Source: Ensifer sp. MPMI2T (GTDB lineage: Bacteria > Pseudomonadota > Alphaproteobacteria > Rhizobiales > Rhizobiaceae). From it: a stretch of 64,000 bases of DNA. The notes under the pieces were generated by a model. It worked only from the letters and a program-made list of their open reading frames with translations, made no database searches and was not told the DNA's origin. The position numbers and the translations under genes were made by a program. Below, one piece after another: positions 9,317 through 18,229 of this stretch (within the stretch, counting starts at the first letter, position 1; the number at the start of each line of letters is the position of its first letter). The DNA lies in assembly GCF_004827385.1 (NCBI RefSeq), contig NZ_SRXN01000011.1, positions 124,001 through 188,000 of the forward strand, read 5' to 3'.

Positions 9317-9417
9317 TCTAAGAGCCGTGAATGGCTCCAATGAAATGAGCGAGGCGCGGCCGGAGCGCTCCGCACCGTCGGAACTGCCGGTTTCCCCGGA
9401 CATGCGACGCTTCTGGC

Positions 9418-9882
9418 TCACCGCCGCTGGAGCAGCGCCCGCCCTATAGATTTCGGCGGCTCCGCCCGCAGCACCAGCGAGGTCGTCACCGCTCCGAACC
9501 TCGCGATGGTGTCGACGATCGTTTCGAGTTCTCCGGGTGACGGAACGAGCACCTTCAGCAGAAAGCAATCTTCCCCGGTCAGCCGCAGCACTTCCACGAT
9601 GTGCGGCATCTCGGCAAACTGCTTGAGGCAGGGCCGGATGTTTTCATGCGTCGTACGCAGCCGGATGACCGCCATCATGCCCAATCCGAGCGCGGCGGCG
9701 TCAACACGGGCGCCGTAGCCAAGAATGAGGCCGCGCTCCTCCAGCCGCTTGACGCGCTCGGACGTTGCCGGCTGGGAAAGCCCCACGCGGCGCCCCAGTT
9801 CCGAGATCGCGATGCGTCCATCCTCCTGCAGCGTTTCGAGGATGGCGATGTCAGTCGGATCGAGGACGCGATTATTTTCCAA
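9418..9882 (-). CDS. Lrp/AsnC family transcriptional regulator
   Basis: 154 residues. The N-terminal winged HTH (LDPTDIAILETLQEDGRIAI, then ELGRRVGLSQPATSERVKRL, about 7-60) is followed by the Lrp effector domain (RAM fold) with GYGARVDAAALGLGMMAVI and TGEDCFLLKVLVPS. Such proteins act as octamers and often respond to amino acids. The gene is divergent from the hydrolase at 9996 with a short spacer, so that gene is a candidate target besides the regulator itself. The effector is unknown. Confidence 0.93.
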   Translation of the reverse strand: MENNRVLDPTDIAILETLQEDGRIAISELGRRVGLSQPATSERVKRLEERGLILGYGARVDAAALGLGMMAVIRLRTTHENIRPCLKQFAEMPHIVEVLRLTGEDCFLLKVLVPSPGELETIVDTIARFGAVTTSLVLRAEPPKSIGRALLQRR

Positions 9883-9995
9883 AGTGATATCCGGGCCTTC
9901 AATTCATCGGGAATCGGAGCTGTTTGCCGATAGTTTTGCATTCCTGCCCAAAAGGAAAGCCGTCATCTTCTCCCTGGACAACCATAGGAGAAATC

Positions 9996-10553
9996 ATGAC
10001 GAGCATCATCATCCTGCCGGGGATCGGCGGCTCCGGCGAGGCCCACTGGCAGACGCTCTGGGAAAAGGAAGATCCTAAAATGCAGCGGTTCCGGCCGACG
10101 AGCTGGGACGAGCCGGATCTCGCCGACTGGATTTCCGCGCTGGAGCGTTCGGTCGCCGCAGCGCCAAAGCCGCCCATCCTCGTGGCACACAGCCTCGCCT
10201 GCCTCCTCGTCGCGCACTGGCAGCAGGCTTCCACGCTAACGGTCGCCGGCGCATTCCTCGTTGCGGTTCCGGATCCACAGGCGGCCGCTTTCCCGAACGA
10301 GGCGCAGAGTTTCGCGAACCCGCCGACGGAAGCGCTTCGTTTCCCCTCCCTCATCGTCGCCAGCGCCGACGACCCCTACGGCCCGCTCGACTACGCTCGC
10401 GGCCGCGCCCGCCAATGGCAAAGCCGCCTCGTCGAAATCGGCGCGCGCGGCCACATCAATGGCGAAAGCGGGCTGGGTGACTGGCCGGAAGGTTTGATCC
10501 TGCTGACGTCGTTTGCCGCCGAATGCGCGAGGATGGCGCAGCCGAAGAGGTGA
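9996..10553 (+). CDS. RBBP9/YdeN-family alpha/beta hydrolase
   Basis: 185 residues from the ATG at 9996, which follows ATAGGAGAAATC; the in-frame ATG at 9924 is not supported. It shows the RBBP9/YdeN order: ILPGIGGSGEAHWQ near the N-terminus, nucleophile Ser66 in VAHSLACLL, acid near Asp125-126 (SADDPYG) and His153 (RGHIN). Members are small serine hydrolases of mostly unknown substrate. The motif is AHSLAC rather than the usual GHSLG. It lies divergent to an Lrp regulator. Confidence 0.88.
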   Translation: MTSIIILPGIGGSGEAHWQTLWEKEDPKMQRFRPTSWDEPDLADWISALERSVAAAPKPPILVAHSLACLLVAHWQQASTLTVAGAFLVAVPDPQAAAFPNEAQSFANPPTEALRFPSLIVASADDPYGPLDYARGRARQWQSRLVEIGARGHINGESGLGDWPEGLILLTSFAAECARMAQPKR

Positions 10554-10583
10554 GAGACCAACCGCCTACGCTGACAACGTACC

Positions 10584-11666
10584 TTACCCCCGCCGCTTGA
10601 GGATGGCGATGAAAGCGAGGCCGCCCGCAAGGCCAGTGACGACGCCGATCGGCATGTCCTCGGGCGCCATGACGACGCGGGCGACGAGGTCGGCGATGAT
10701 CAGGGTAAGCGCGCCGGCAAAGGCCGAAAGCGGGATGACGCGGACATTGTCGCTGCCGGCGAAGAGGCGGACGAAATGCGGGATCATTAGGCCGACGAAG
10801 CCGATCGCGCCGGAGAACGCCACCATGACGCCGGTGAGCAGCGCAGTGATGACGAAGAGCATCAGGCGAAAGCGGCGCACCGGAATGCCGAGCGTCATCG
10901 CCGTCTCGTCGCCCATGGCGAGCGCGTTGATCTCGCGCGCCCGGATGGTGAGCCAGCCGAGTGAGGCGGCGAGCGCCAGCGCCGGATAGATAAGATGCGG
11001 CCATTGCGCGAGGCCTAGGCCGCCGAGCATCCAGAAGATCACCGTGTGCACGGCACGCGGATCGCCGAGGAAGATCAGGAGGTTGCCCGCCGCCGTCAGC
11101 GTGAAGGCGACCGCGACGCCGGAAAGCACGAGGCGATCGGCACCGGTGCCGAGCACGCGGGTGACGAGCGCCACCAGCGCCGTGGCGCCGAGCGCACCGG
11201 CGAAGGCGAACAGTGGCACCGTCGCGAGGCCGAGGATGAGGCCGGTGTGGAGCAGCGCAACGATCGCGCCGAGCGCCCCGCCAGCCGAGACGCCGAGCAG
11301 ATGCGGGTCGGCCAGCGGGTTGCGCGTCACCGATTGCAGCACCGCGCCAGTGACGGCAAGCCCGGCGCCAACGAGCCCGGCAAGCGCCACGCGCGGCAGG
11401 CGCACGTCCCAGACGATGCTTTCGCGCCCGGCCGACCACAGGACCTCGACGCTGCCCGGCACGATCTTCGCGGCAATGATCGACCAGACGGTCGCGACCG
11501 GAATCGGCGCCGAGCCGAGCGAGACGCCAGCGGTGACGGTGAGGCAGAGCAGAAGCAGTGCCGCGAGGATGAATAGTGCGGTTTTCACGTGGGGCTGGGG
11601 CTTTCGGGTTTCTCGGACTTGAAGGGACAATACCACTGTGGATGCGGCATTATCGTTGGAAATCAT
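10584..11666 (-). CDS. FecCD-family ABC permease (BtuC-like)
   Basis: 360 residues with about ten membrane helices and the FecCD landmarks: VRLPRVALAGLVGAGLAVTGAVLQ, NPLADPHLLGVSAGGALGA and GAIGFVGLMIPHFVRL. This family imports siderophore-iron, haem or cobalamin with a binding protein and an ATPase. Those two partners lie upstream on the same strand behind a cobalamin riboswitch, so a corrinoid is the likely cargo (inference). The start is uncertain: the ATG at 11666 gives 360 residues and a GTG at 11588 gives 334; neither has a strong ribosome site. Confidence 0.88.
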   Translation of the reverse strand: MISNDNAASTVVLSLQVRETRKPQPHVKTALFILAALLLLCLTVTAGVSLGSAPIPVATVWSIIAAKIVPGSVEVLWSAGRESIVWDVRLPRVALAGLVGAGLAVTGAVLQSVTRNPLADPHLLGVSAGGALGAIVALLHTGLILGLATVPLFAFAGALGATALVALVTRVLGTGADRLVLSGVAVAFTLTAAGNLLIFLGDPRAVHTVIFWMLGGLGLAQWPHLIYPALALAASLGWLTIRAREINALAMGDETAMTLGIPVRRFRLMLFVITALLTGVMVAFSGAIGFVGLMIPHFVRLFAGSDNVRVIPLSAFAGALTLIIADLVARVVMAPEDMPIGVVTGLAGGLAFIAILKRRG

Positions 11667-12108
11667 AGAGTTGATGCGCCTTCTTCATGCGTGTGAAGAT
11701 GCATTGCGTAGGGGGCCCCACTCCGCACCTTCCGGTCGCGGCTGTGTTCGCGTCGCGGTGCCGGCAGCAGGTGTGCCTCCTGCCCATTTCTCTCGTCCAG
11801 CGGTTCCCGCGCACCTCATTCCTGTGCTTGTCACAGGAATCCAGCAGCGCCACGTCGGCGGCGCGGGAGACTCCGCTTGACGCGACGCCAGCAGCGCTTT
11901 TGCCTTCGCACGGTCCAGCCAGACCACTTCCTGTACCGCGGCGCCGATACTCCCTTTGAAAGCCCCGATGCGAGTCATTCACGGTGCCGACGCACCGTGG
12001 CTGGATCCCTGTGACAAGCACAGGGATGAGGTCGGTGTGGTGGCCGCACCCACGCAACTGACTTGGTGGGATGAGGTGCTGATCGTCGGACCTCGACGCC
12101 ACGGCCCC
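11667..12108. repeat. Operon spacer holding two inverted family A repeats
   Basis: A 442-base gap inside an otherwise tight transporter gene set. One family A copy runs left to right at 11814-11844 (CCTGTGcttgtCACAGG). A second, reversed and longer, lies at 11972-12030 (CCCTGTGacaagCACAGGG with a CGGTGccgacGCACCG hairpin beside it). The pair could fold on itself and could lower or terminate read-through to the permease. No ORF is supported. Confidence 0.75.
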
Positions 12109-13065
12109 TCACATCGCCTCGGCATGAAAACTCTTCGCCAGCCGACGGATCGCCTCGATGTTGCGCGGGCCTGGCGTCGCCTCGACATATTCGAGGACGA
12201 CGAAGCGATCGTTTTTCACCGCGTCCACGTTCTTGAAGGCCGGATTGTTCGTCATGAAGGCGATCTTCTGTTCGGCGGTCACCTCGCCGTAATTGACGAT
12301 GACCACCACTTCCGGATTGCGGTCGATCACCGGCTCCCAGGAGATCTCCGTCCAGCTCTTCTCGACGTCGTCCATGATGTTGACGCCGCCGGCTGCCTCA
12401 ATCATCGCGGTCGGGATGCCGTAGCGCCCGGAGGTGAAGGGCTTTTCCTCGCCGGAATCATAGACGAAAACACGTGCCGGCCGCCGCTCGGCGCCCTTGA
12501 CCTTGGCCGTGATCTCGGCAAGCTCACTGCGATAGCCCGCGACCAGCGCTTCGGCGCTCTCCTCGACGTCGAAGATGCGGCCGAGGTTCAGGAGGTCGAC
12601 AAACATGTCCTCCATCGTCGGCTTGCCCTTCGCCATGATGTGGACGCAGCTTTCGGTCAGCTCGTAGACCTTGATGCCGAAGGGCGCGAGCGTTTCCGGC
12701 GTCACTTCGCCGCCGACCTTCATGCCGTAGTTCCAGCCGGCGAAGTAAAAGTCGGCGTCGGCATTCAACAGCACCTCCTTCGTCGGATATTTTTCCGCGA
12801 GTTCGGGCAGTTCCTTGACGCCGTCGCGCAGCCGCTCGTCTAGCGTCTTCCAGCCGGAAACACCGGTGTAGCCGACCATGCGATCCTGCAGCTTCAAGGC
12901 CAGCATCATCTCCGTCAGGTTCACGTCGTTGGAGATCGCGCGCTGCGGCGCCGCATCGAAGGTGACCTCGCGGTTGCAGCTGTTGACGGTCACCGGCTTG
13001 GCAAACGCGGAGGCAGGGACGGCGGCGAGGACAAGCGCGCCAGCGGCAGAAAGAAGTCTCTTCAT
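12109..13065 (-). CDS. ABC transporter periplasmic substrate-binding protein (BtuF/FecB-like)
   Basis: 318 residues from the ATG at 13065, which opens a clean signal peptide (MKRLLSAAGALVLAAVPASA, then FAKPVTV). The mature part is a class III binding protein: RAISNDVNLTEMMLALKLQDRMVGYTG in lobe one, a long helix near the middle and a lobe-two segment with VVVIVNYGEVTAEQKIAFM. It would deliver its ligand in the periplasm to the FecCD permease. A 26-base gap links it to the upstream ATPase gene. The riboswitch ahead of the gene set suggests a corrinoid ligand; iron-siderophore is the main alternative. Confidence 0.88.
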   Translation of the reverse strand: MKRLLSAAGALVLAAVPASAFAKPVTVNSCNREVTFDAAPQRAISNDVNLTEMMLALKLQDRMVGYTGVSGWKTLDERLRDGVKELPELAEKYPTKEVLLNADADFYFAGWNYGMKVGGEVTPETLAPFGIKVYELTESCVHIMAKGKPTMEDMFVDLLNLGRIFDVEESAEALVAGYRSELAEITAKVKGAERRPARVFVYDSGEEKPFTSGRYGIPTAMIEAAGGVNIMDDVEKSWTEISWEPVIDRNPEVVVIVNYGEVTAEQKIAFMTNNPAFKNVDAVKNDRFVVLEYVEATPGPRNIEAIRRLAKSFHAEAM

Positions 13066-13091
13066 CGGATGGCTCCTGTGAAACGGGAGGG

Positions 13092-13904
13092 TTACGTGGC
13101 CGGCATCGCGTCGGGCGGCGAGAGCGCGAAGGAAAAGCGAGAAACCTGACCCGCGGCGTCGGCATGGGCGGTGGCATGGACGCCGAAGGCGGCCGAGAGT
13201 GCCGAAGGTTTCAGCACCGTTTCCGGCGGGCCGAAGGCGGCAAGCCGCCCCTCTGTCAGGATCGCCACATCGGTGGCGAACTCGGCGGCGAGGTTGATGT
13301 CGTGCAGTGTCGTGACGATGGTCAGCTTCAGCGTCTGCAAGAGATCGAGGATTTCGAGCTGGTGGCGGATATCGAGGTGGTTGGTCGGCTCGTCGAGGAT
13401 GATGATCTTTGGTTCCTGGGCAAGCGCCCGGGCAATCAGCACCCGCTGCTTCTCGCCGCCCGAAAGCGTGGCGAACTGTCGGCGCGCGAGATGGGTAAGG
13501 TCGAGATGTTCGAGAGCATGCGCGACCCGCTCGCGGTCGCGGTCGCTCCAGCCGCTGATCCCCTCGCGACGCGGGATCCGCCCCATCATCACGACGTCGC
13601 GGACGCTGAAGGGGAAATCGCCCGGCATTTCCTGCAGGACGACGGCGATCGTCCTTGCCGCCTCGCGCGCACTCATCGCCCAGAGGTTCACGCCGTCGAT
13701 CTCGATACGCCCTGCAGTCGGCTCGACCGCCCGGTAAAGGCAGCGCAGGAGCGAGGTCTTGCCGGCGCCGTTCGGCCCGATGATCGCGAGTCGGCTGCCC
13801 GGCGCGATCGAAAAGCCGATATTGCGGACGAGCCGGAGGCCGGCGCGCGGCCCCCACTCCAGTTTTTCGACGCGGAGCGCCGCGCCTGCTTCAAGGCAGC
13901 TCAT
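13092..13904 (-). CDS. ABC transporter ATP-binding protein (BtuD/FecE-like)
   Basis: 270 residues with Walker A GPNGAGKT (43-50), Q-loop Gln91, signature LSGGE (147-151), Walker B IIILDEPT (167-174) and H-loop TTLHDINLA. It resembles the iron/cobalamin import subfamily. The ATG at 13904 is in GCGGTTATGAGC; the open frame extends further upstream but overlaps DUF1636. It lies between DUF1636 (19-base gap) and the binding-protein gene, so the three are probably one transcript under the cobalamin riboswitch. Confidence 0.92.
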   Translation of the reverse strand: MSCLEAGAALRVEKLEWGPRAGLRLVRNIGFSIAPGSRLAIIGPNGAGKTSLLRCLYRAVEPTAGRIEIDGVNLWAMSAREAARTIAVVLQEMPGDFPFSVRDVVMMGRIPRREGISGWSDRDRERVAHALEHLDLTHLARRQFATLSGGEKQRVLIARALAQEPKIIILDEPTNHLDIRHQLEILDLLQTLKLTIVTTLHDINLAAEFATDVAILTEGRLAAFGPPETVLKPSALSAAFGVHATAHADAAGQVSRFSFALSPPDAMPAT

Positions 13905-13923
13905 AACCGCACCCTCCCCGCTC

Positions 13924-14334
13924 TCATTGGAACCGCCCCGCGGTCTCCTCGGAGACGAGGAGTGCCGCCGGAATGCGCGCAAGGCTCTTGCCGTTGAGAT
14001 CCAAAGCGCGACGCGGAAAAGCGTCAAACGCCTGACCTTCGGCACAGGCGGCGGCGAAGCTGACGAGATCGTCGATGTCTTCCTCCGGCGAGATGCCACC
14101 GAAGAGATAGGTCGCCTTGCCGGTCGCCTGAAAGGCGATGGTGCATGGCCGCGTGCACGCCGTCATCGCAACCGTGCCGGCGATCGAAAAATCCCGGTCG
14201 AGCGGCCGGCCGAGCGCGGCAACGCTGCGGTTCAACTTAGCGAGCAGGTCGGCGCCGGGCTGGCACGGCTCGCCGGTGAAGCGGCAATCGGTGCAGAGGG
14301 TTATCTTGTGCTGTCGGAAGTCTGAATTCGCCAT
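13924..14334 (-). CDS. DUF1636 family cysteine-rich protein, first gene behind the B12 riboswitch
   Basis: 136 residues from the ATG at 14334 after GGCGGAGACAAGCC. Cysteines at 14, 17 and 24 (TLCTDCRFTGEPC) and at 60 and 64 (TACTRPC) are spaced like a metal or iron-sulfur site. DUF1636 genes are known near cobalamin-controlled genes in alphaproteobacteria, and a role in cobalt or corrinoid handling is plausible but unproven. The longer open frame to 14709 is the riboswitch leader read through, not protein. Confidence 0.88.
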   Translation of the reverse strand: MANSDFRQHKITLCTDCRFTGEPCQPGADLLAKLNRSVAALGRPLDRDFSIAGTVAMTACTRPCTIAFQATGKATYLFGGISPEEDIDDLVSFAAACAEGQAFDAFPRRALDLNGKSLARIPAALLVSEETAGRFQ

Positions 14335-14340
14335 GGCTTG

Positions 14341-14640
14341 TCTCCGCCGGGCTGGGCCGGAGAGAAAATGGCAAAAATGCAAGGAGACGGTTGCCCGCCA
14401 AGCAGAAGCCAGTTCTTTTCCATCGGAACACCCCGTCCGTTGTGGTTGATCGGTTCGATGGCAGGTCTCCTGGCTCGCGGGTCGCCGCGCATCCACGTCT
14501 TCCCGGCTTTTCGCCAGTGACATGGTGTGAATGCGCTTTCCGCTCACAGTTGCGGGGGCAGCCACGGTTTCGGCCCCTCCTGGGTCGTCCTCACCGTGTT
14601 CCCTTTTCAGCCGCTTCCGGATCACGAAAGCAGCACCATC
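14341..14640 (-). promoter_or_regulatory. Cobalamin (AdoCbl) riboswitch and expression platform
   Basis: Read on the minus strand from about 14637: GGTGCTGCTTTCGTG, GCTGAAAAGGGAACACGGTG, the conserved core GCCCCCGCAACTGTGAGCGG, and the B12 box AGCCAGGAGACCTGCCAT (14457-14477). Order and spacing match the cobalamin riboswitch. Nearer the gene, TCTCCG ... CGGAGA (14341-14363) pairs over the Shine-Dalgarno GGAG of the DUF1636 gene, suggesting translational control. By family rule, cobalamin binding switches the downstream genes off. Confidence 0.95.
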
Positions 14641-14828
14641 ACGCCCTTGGTGGCATGAATCGCGGCGCGAAGCAACTAGGGGATGAGGTAAGCGAGAAGA
14701 TATCAACATGGGTGGGCATGCCGTTGAGCGATTGCATTCTGTTACTAAATAACATTACACCGCACAAGACAGAAATTTCGTCGCGAGTGTCATTGCCCTC
14801 GTCGTTAATGAGAGCGGCCAACAAGCCA

Positions 14829-14888
14829 GAGTCATTCACTGCGCTAGCGTGCCGTGGCTGCATTCGTGTGACAACCACAGGAACGAGA
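14829..14888 (-). repeat. Dispersed palindromic repeat, family A (diverged copy)
   Basis: GAGTCATTCAC...GCCGTGGCTG followed by GTGTGacaaCCACA. It is the same 60-base layout as 11972-12030 with several changes. It lies between the riboswitch and the end of the SLC13 gene. Confidence 0.7.
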
Positions 14889-14952
14889 CGTTGGTGGCGG
14901 GATCGCCAACTGTACACGAGGAACTATCTGAAGGACCAGGCGACGGCCTTGG

Positions 14953-16731
14953 TTAGCGCAGCGGCCAGACCCACATCAGCATCGGCACGGCAACGAGCAC
15001 GATGACGGCGGAGAGTGGCAGGCCGAGGCGCGGATAGTCGCTGAAGCGGTAGCCGCCCGGCCCCATGACCAGCGTGTTGCACTGGTGGCCGATCGGGGTG
15101 AGGAAGTCCGAGCCCGCGCCGATCGCCACCGCCATCAGGAAGGCATCCGGCTTGTAGCCAAGCGCTGCGGCGAAGCTCGCGGCGATCGGCGCCATGACGA
15201 GCACGGTGGCGGCATTGTTGAGGAAGGGCGTGACTGCCATTGCGGCGATGAGGATGAGCGCCAGGGCGCCGCCGGGCGACAGGTCCGCGGCGATACCGCT
15301 CAGCCAGCCGGCGATGAGGTCCGAGCCGCCGGTGGTGCGCAAGGTGTCGCTGACCGGGATCAGCGCCGCCAGCATGACCAGGATCGGCCCATCGACCGCG
15401 CGGTAGACGTCACGCAGCGGGATGACGCGGAAAACGACCATGGCGAGCGCCGCCGCGAAGAAGGCGACCGGCACCGGCACGACGCCGACCGCCGTCGCCC
15501 CCATGGCGGCGGCCAGCACGATGAGCGGCACAGTCGCGCGTCGGATGGTGCCGAGCAGGATTTCCCGCTGAGCGAGCGGCAGGCAGCCGAAATCCTGCAG
15601 GAAGGGCGGCAGGTCTCGCCGTGTCCCCTGCAGCACGACAATGTCGCCGGCCTGCAGCCGGATGCTGCCGAGGCGCTGTTTCAGCCGTTCGCCCTGGCGG
15701 CTGACGGCAAGCAGGTTGATGTTGTGATTGTTGAAGAGCGCAAGGCGTTGCGCCGACATGCCGATGAGCGGCGAGCCGCTGGCTATCACCGCCTCGATCG
15801 CCTCGACGTCGGCCGGGGTCTTGCCGTTGCCGGATGCGGGCAGGCGGTCGCCGGGAATCCTGAGCTTCGCCTGGGAGACGATACGGTCTAGCGCCGCCGG
15901 CCCGCCTTCGAGCAGGAGGATATCGTCGGCCTCGATGACGGCGTCCGGCAACGGCGCGAGATGCGTGCCGCGGCGGAAGATGGCGATGACGACTGCGCCG
16001 CCGTCGCCGAGCTTGACCAGGTTGCTGAGCGGCTTGCCGATCATCGGCGAACCGGCCGCAACAACCGCCTCGGAGGTATAATCGGTGATCTCGATCGCCT
16101 GGTTGACGGAAACCTGCTGGCTCTTGCGCTCCGGCACCAGCCGGTAGGCGAAAAGCAGGAACACCGCGCCGACCACGGCCAGCGAGGCGCCGACCGGCGT
16201 AAAGTCGAACATGCTGAAGCTCTCGCCGGTCAGGTCCTGCCGCATCCTCGACACGACGACATTCGGCGAGGTGCCGACCTGGGTCATCAGTCCGCCTATC
16301 AGCGAGCCGAAGGCCATTGGCATCAGGAAGACCGAGGGCTGGACACCCGACCGCCGCGCGAACTGGAAGGCGACCGGGATCATGATCGCCAGCGCGCCGA
16401 TATTCTTGATGAAGGCGGAAAGCACCGTGACGGTGACGACGAGAAGCGCAAGCTGCGCCCTTACCGAGGTCAGGTCCGGCAGGAAGCGCTGGATTGCCGC
16501 ATCGACGACGCCGGAGCGGGCGACACCGGCGCTGACGATCAGCGCGCTGCCGACGATGATGACGATATCGTCGCTGAAGCCGTCGAAGGCATGATCAAAA
16601 GGTACGATGCCGACCGCGACCGAGAGCATCAACGCCGAACAGGCGATGATGTCATAGCGGAAGCGGTCCCAGATGAAAAAGGCCATCATGGCGCCGATGA
16701 CGATAAACGAAAGCGACTGTTCGGCGGTCAT
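14953..16731 (-). CDS. SLC13-family permease with two RCK_C (TrkA-C) domains
   Basis: 592 residues. Two hydrophobic transporter halves enclose a soluble central part (about 205-370) holding two TrkA-C domains (TSEAVVAAGSPMIGKPLSNL and EAVIASGSPLIGMSAQRL, each ending in a LLLEG/VVLQG strand). The permease halves show SALIVSAGVARSG and TPFLNNAATVLVMAPIA, and the C-terminus has SDFLTPIGHQCNTLVMGPGG. Relatives transport sulfate or dicarboxylates and the RCK_C pair is a regulatory input. The ATG at 16731 is chosen; a TTG at 16749 adds six residues. It appears monocistronic. Confidence 0.9.
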   Translation of the reverse strand: MTAEQSLSFIVIGAMMAFFIWDRFRYDIIACSALMLSVAVGIVPFDHAFDGFSDDIVIIVGSALIVSAGVARSGVVDAAIQRFLPDLTSVRAQLALLVVTVTVLSAFIKNIGALAIMIPVAFQFARRSGVQPSVFLMPMAFGSLIGGLMTQVGTSPNVVVSRMRQDLTGESFSMFDFTPVGASLAVVGAVFLLFAYRLVPERKSQQVSVNQAIEITDYTSEAVVAAGSPMIGKPLSNLVKLGDGGAVVIAIFRRGTHLAPLPDAVIEADDILLLEGGPAALDRIVSQAKLRIPGDRLPASGNGKTPADVEAIEAVIASGSPLIGMSAQRLALFNNHNINLLAVSRQGERLKQRLGSIRLQAGDIVVLQGTRRDLPPFLQDFGCLPLAQREILLGTIRRATVPLIVLAAAMGATAVGVVPVPVAFFAAALAMVVFRVIPLRDVYRAVDGPILVMLAALIPVSDTLRTTGGSDLIAGWLSGIAADLSPGGALALILIAAMAVTPFLNNAATVLVMAPIAASFAAALGYKPDAFLMAVAIGAGSDFLTPIGHQCNTLVMGPGGYRFSDYPRLGLPLSAVIVLVAVPMLMWVWPLR

Positions 16732-17048
16732 GAGCAGTACCTGAAGCAACGCGGATCGTACGAGGCCTCTACTGCATTTTTCCCCAAACCGAAACCAACT
16801 GAAGGAATAAAAGCGCGCAGCGGCGAGTCCGATCCACTACATCCTCCAAAGCGTCTATCGAGTGCAACTGAAATACCGACAGTTTCATGTCGCAGCGCTG
16901 TGGATCACCAGAAACTCGACCGAAACTCGTTGGTTCCTTTGATCGTAGTTGAAGAAGGAATATGATGCCGCAGCCAGTTTAACGTGTATCAACGGTCCTT
17001 CGCGCAACGGAGTGAGGCGCAATCGCCCGGAGCCAAGGAAAAGCAACC
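16732..17048. other. Divergent intergenic region, no gene supported
   Basis: Lies between the SLC13 gene and the lipoprotein array and should carry promoters for both. No repeat copy or credible ORF was found. An AAGGAAAAGCAACC ribosome site at its right end serves the first lipoprotein gene. Confidence 0.5.
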
Positions 17049-17339
17049 ATGAACACCGCCCTGCCCGCCATTTGCGCGGGCCTTCTGCTCGCCACCTGCA
17101 CCTCCACTGCCCCGCCGTCGGTCGGCTACTCGCGCAATCTCGAGCCCATTCCGGGCAGCATCACCTATGGCGGCCAGCCGCGCACCCGGCTCACCAAGGC
17201 TCCCGTCGGCAGCATCGTGCCGCACCGGTTCCGCGACAAATTCGGCCGCCAGGTCTCCGAAACGTACGTCATCGAGCCCGACCGCTCCCTGCGGCTGATA
17301 AGCCGCCGCATCGACTACGATCTTTTGACCGACCGGTAA
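17049..17339 (+). CDS. Small lipoprotein, tandem paralogue 1 of 4
   Basis: 96 residues. A type II signal peptide ends in the lipobox LLATC (Cys17), predicting a lipid-anchored envelope protein. The mature part carries a motif shared by all four neighbours: LEPIPGSITYGGQPRT, LTKAPVGSIVPHRF, then ETYVIEPDRSLRLISRRIDYD. I know no function for this family. Three paralogues follow on the same strand, so the array may be one transcription unit that arose by serial duplication. Confidence 0.85.
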   Translation: MNTALPAICAGLLLATCTSTAPPSVGYSRNLEPIPGSITYGGQPRTRLTKAPVGSIVPHRFRDKFGRQVSETYVIEPDRSLRLISRRIDYDLLTDR

Positions 17340-17408
17340 GAGGGCGATTAAACTGCGCGCGGTTTCTCCGCGCCGTGTCTCAAAGTATTGGGATTTGAGA
17401 GGATCGCC

Positions 17409-17708
17409 ATGAAATATGTGTTACCCGCCCTCTTTGCCGCCCTTCTGCTCGGCGCCTGCACAAGCACCACCCGGCCACCGTCGGTCGGCTACGGGCGCTA
17501 CCTCGAGCCCATTCCCGGCAGCATCACCTATGGTGGCCAGCCGCGCACGAAGCTGACCAAGGCGCCGGTCGGCAGCATCGTGCCGCATCAGTTCTTCGAC
17601 AATTTCGGCCACCGGGTCTACGAAACCTATGTGATCGAACCGGACCGCTCGCTGCGGCTCGTCGGTCGTCGCATCGACTACGACATCTTCGGCGACATGG
17701 ACGATTGA
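17409..17708 (+). CDS. Small lipoprotein, tandem paralogue 2 of 4
   Basis: 99 residues from the ATG at 17409 (GAGAGGATCGCC just upstream); the in-frame ATG at 17388 is less likely. Lipobox LLGAC. It is the closest match to paralogue 1, with YLEPIPGSITYGGQPRTKLT, APVGSIVPHQF and the ending RRIDYDIFGDMDD. Paralogues 1 and 2 also share PPSVGY directly after the lipidated cysteine region. Function is unknown. Confidence 0.85.
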   Translation: MKYVLPALFAALLLGACTSTTRPPSVGYGRYLEPIPGSITYGGQPRTKLTKAPVGSIVPHQFFDNFGHRVYETYVIEPDRSLRLVGRRIDYDIFGDMDD

Positions 17709-17745
17709 TGGTCGATACGAACAAGGCAACACCGAGGGCCGCACG

Positions 17746-18018
17746 ATGAAACATGTTTCTATCGCCTGCGCCGCCGCGCTCCTCCTTGCGGCCTGCACCG
17801 CCACGGCGCCCGAACTGGAACCGATCCCCGGCAGCATCACCTATGGCGGCCAGCCGCGCACGAAACTCACCAAGGCGCCGGTCGGCAGCATCGTGCCGCA
17901 CCAGTTCTTCACGCAAGGCGGACTGGCCCGAGAGACCTATGTGATCCAACCGGACCGCTCGCTGAAACTCGTCCGCCGCCACATAGATTACGATTTCATC
18001 ACCAGGCACTCCCGCTGA
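17746..18018 (+). CDS. Small lipoprotein, tandem paralogue 3 of 4
   Basis: 90 residues with lipobox LLAAC. It keeps LEPIPGSITYGGQPRTKLT and APVGSIVPHQFF but has lost the PSVGY linker, so the conserved domain starts almost directly after the lipid anchor. The C-terminal ETYVIQPDRSLKLVRRHIDYD is conserved. It begins 37 bases after paralogue 2. Function is unknown. Confidence 0.85.
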   Translation: MKHVSIACAAALLLAACTATAPELEPIPGSITYGGQPRTKLTKAPVGSIVPHQFFTQGGLARETYVIQPDRSLKLVRRHIDYDFITRHSR

Positions 18019-18229
18019 CAACAAAGGAAATGCCCCCGGACACCAGATCCCGTTCGGCGGCCGGGGATGGAGCGATTCCAGACGACGTATCGTTTCACTT
18101 TGAACGGGAAATATGCCCTTGGCTTCGCGACGGGAACCCTGCGCATAGAAAACGCGTTGTTTGCAACGGGCCGACGTTTGAGGCGCCTCGAGCGCACCAC
18201 CCGGGTCAGTTCGAACGACGAGAATAAAC

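Noticed and set aside
12109-13857. 582-codon frame extending the binding protein upstream
   Set aside because: The extra part lies in the wrong frame of the ATPase gene, and the clear signal peptide at 13065 marks the start.
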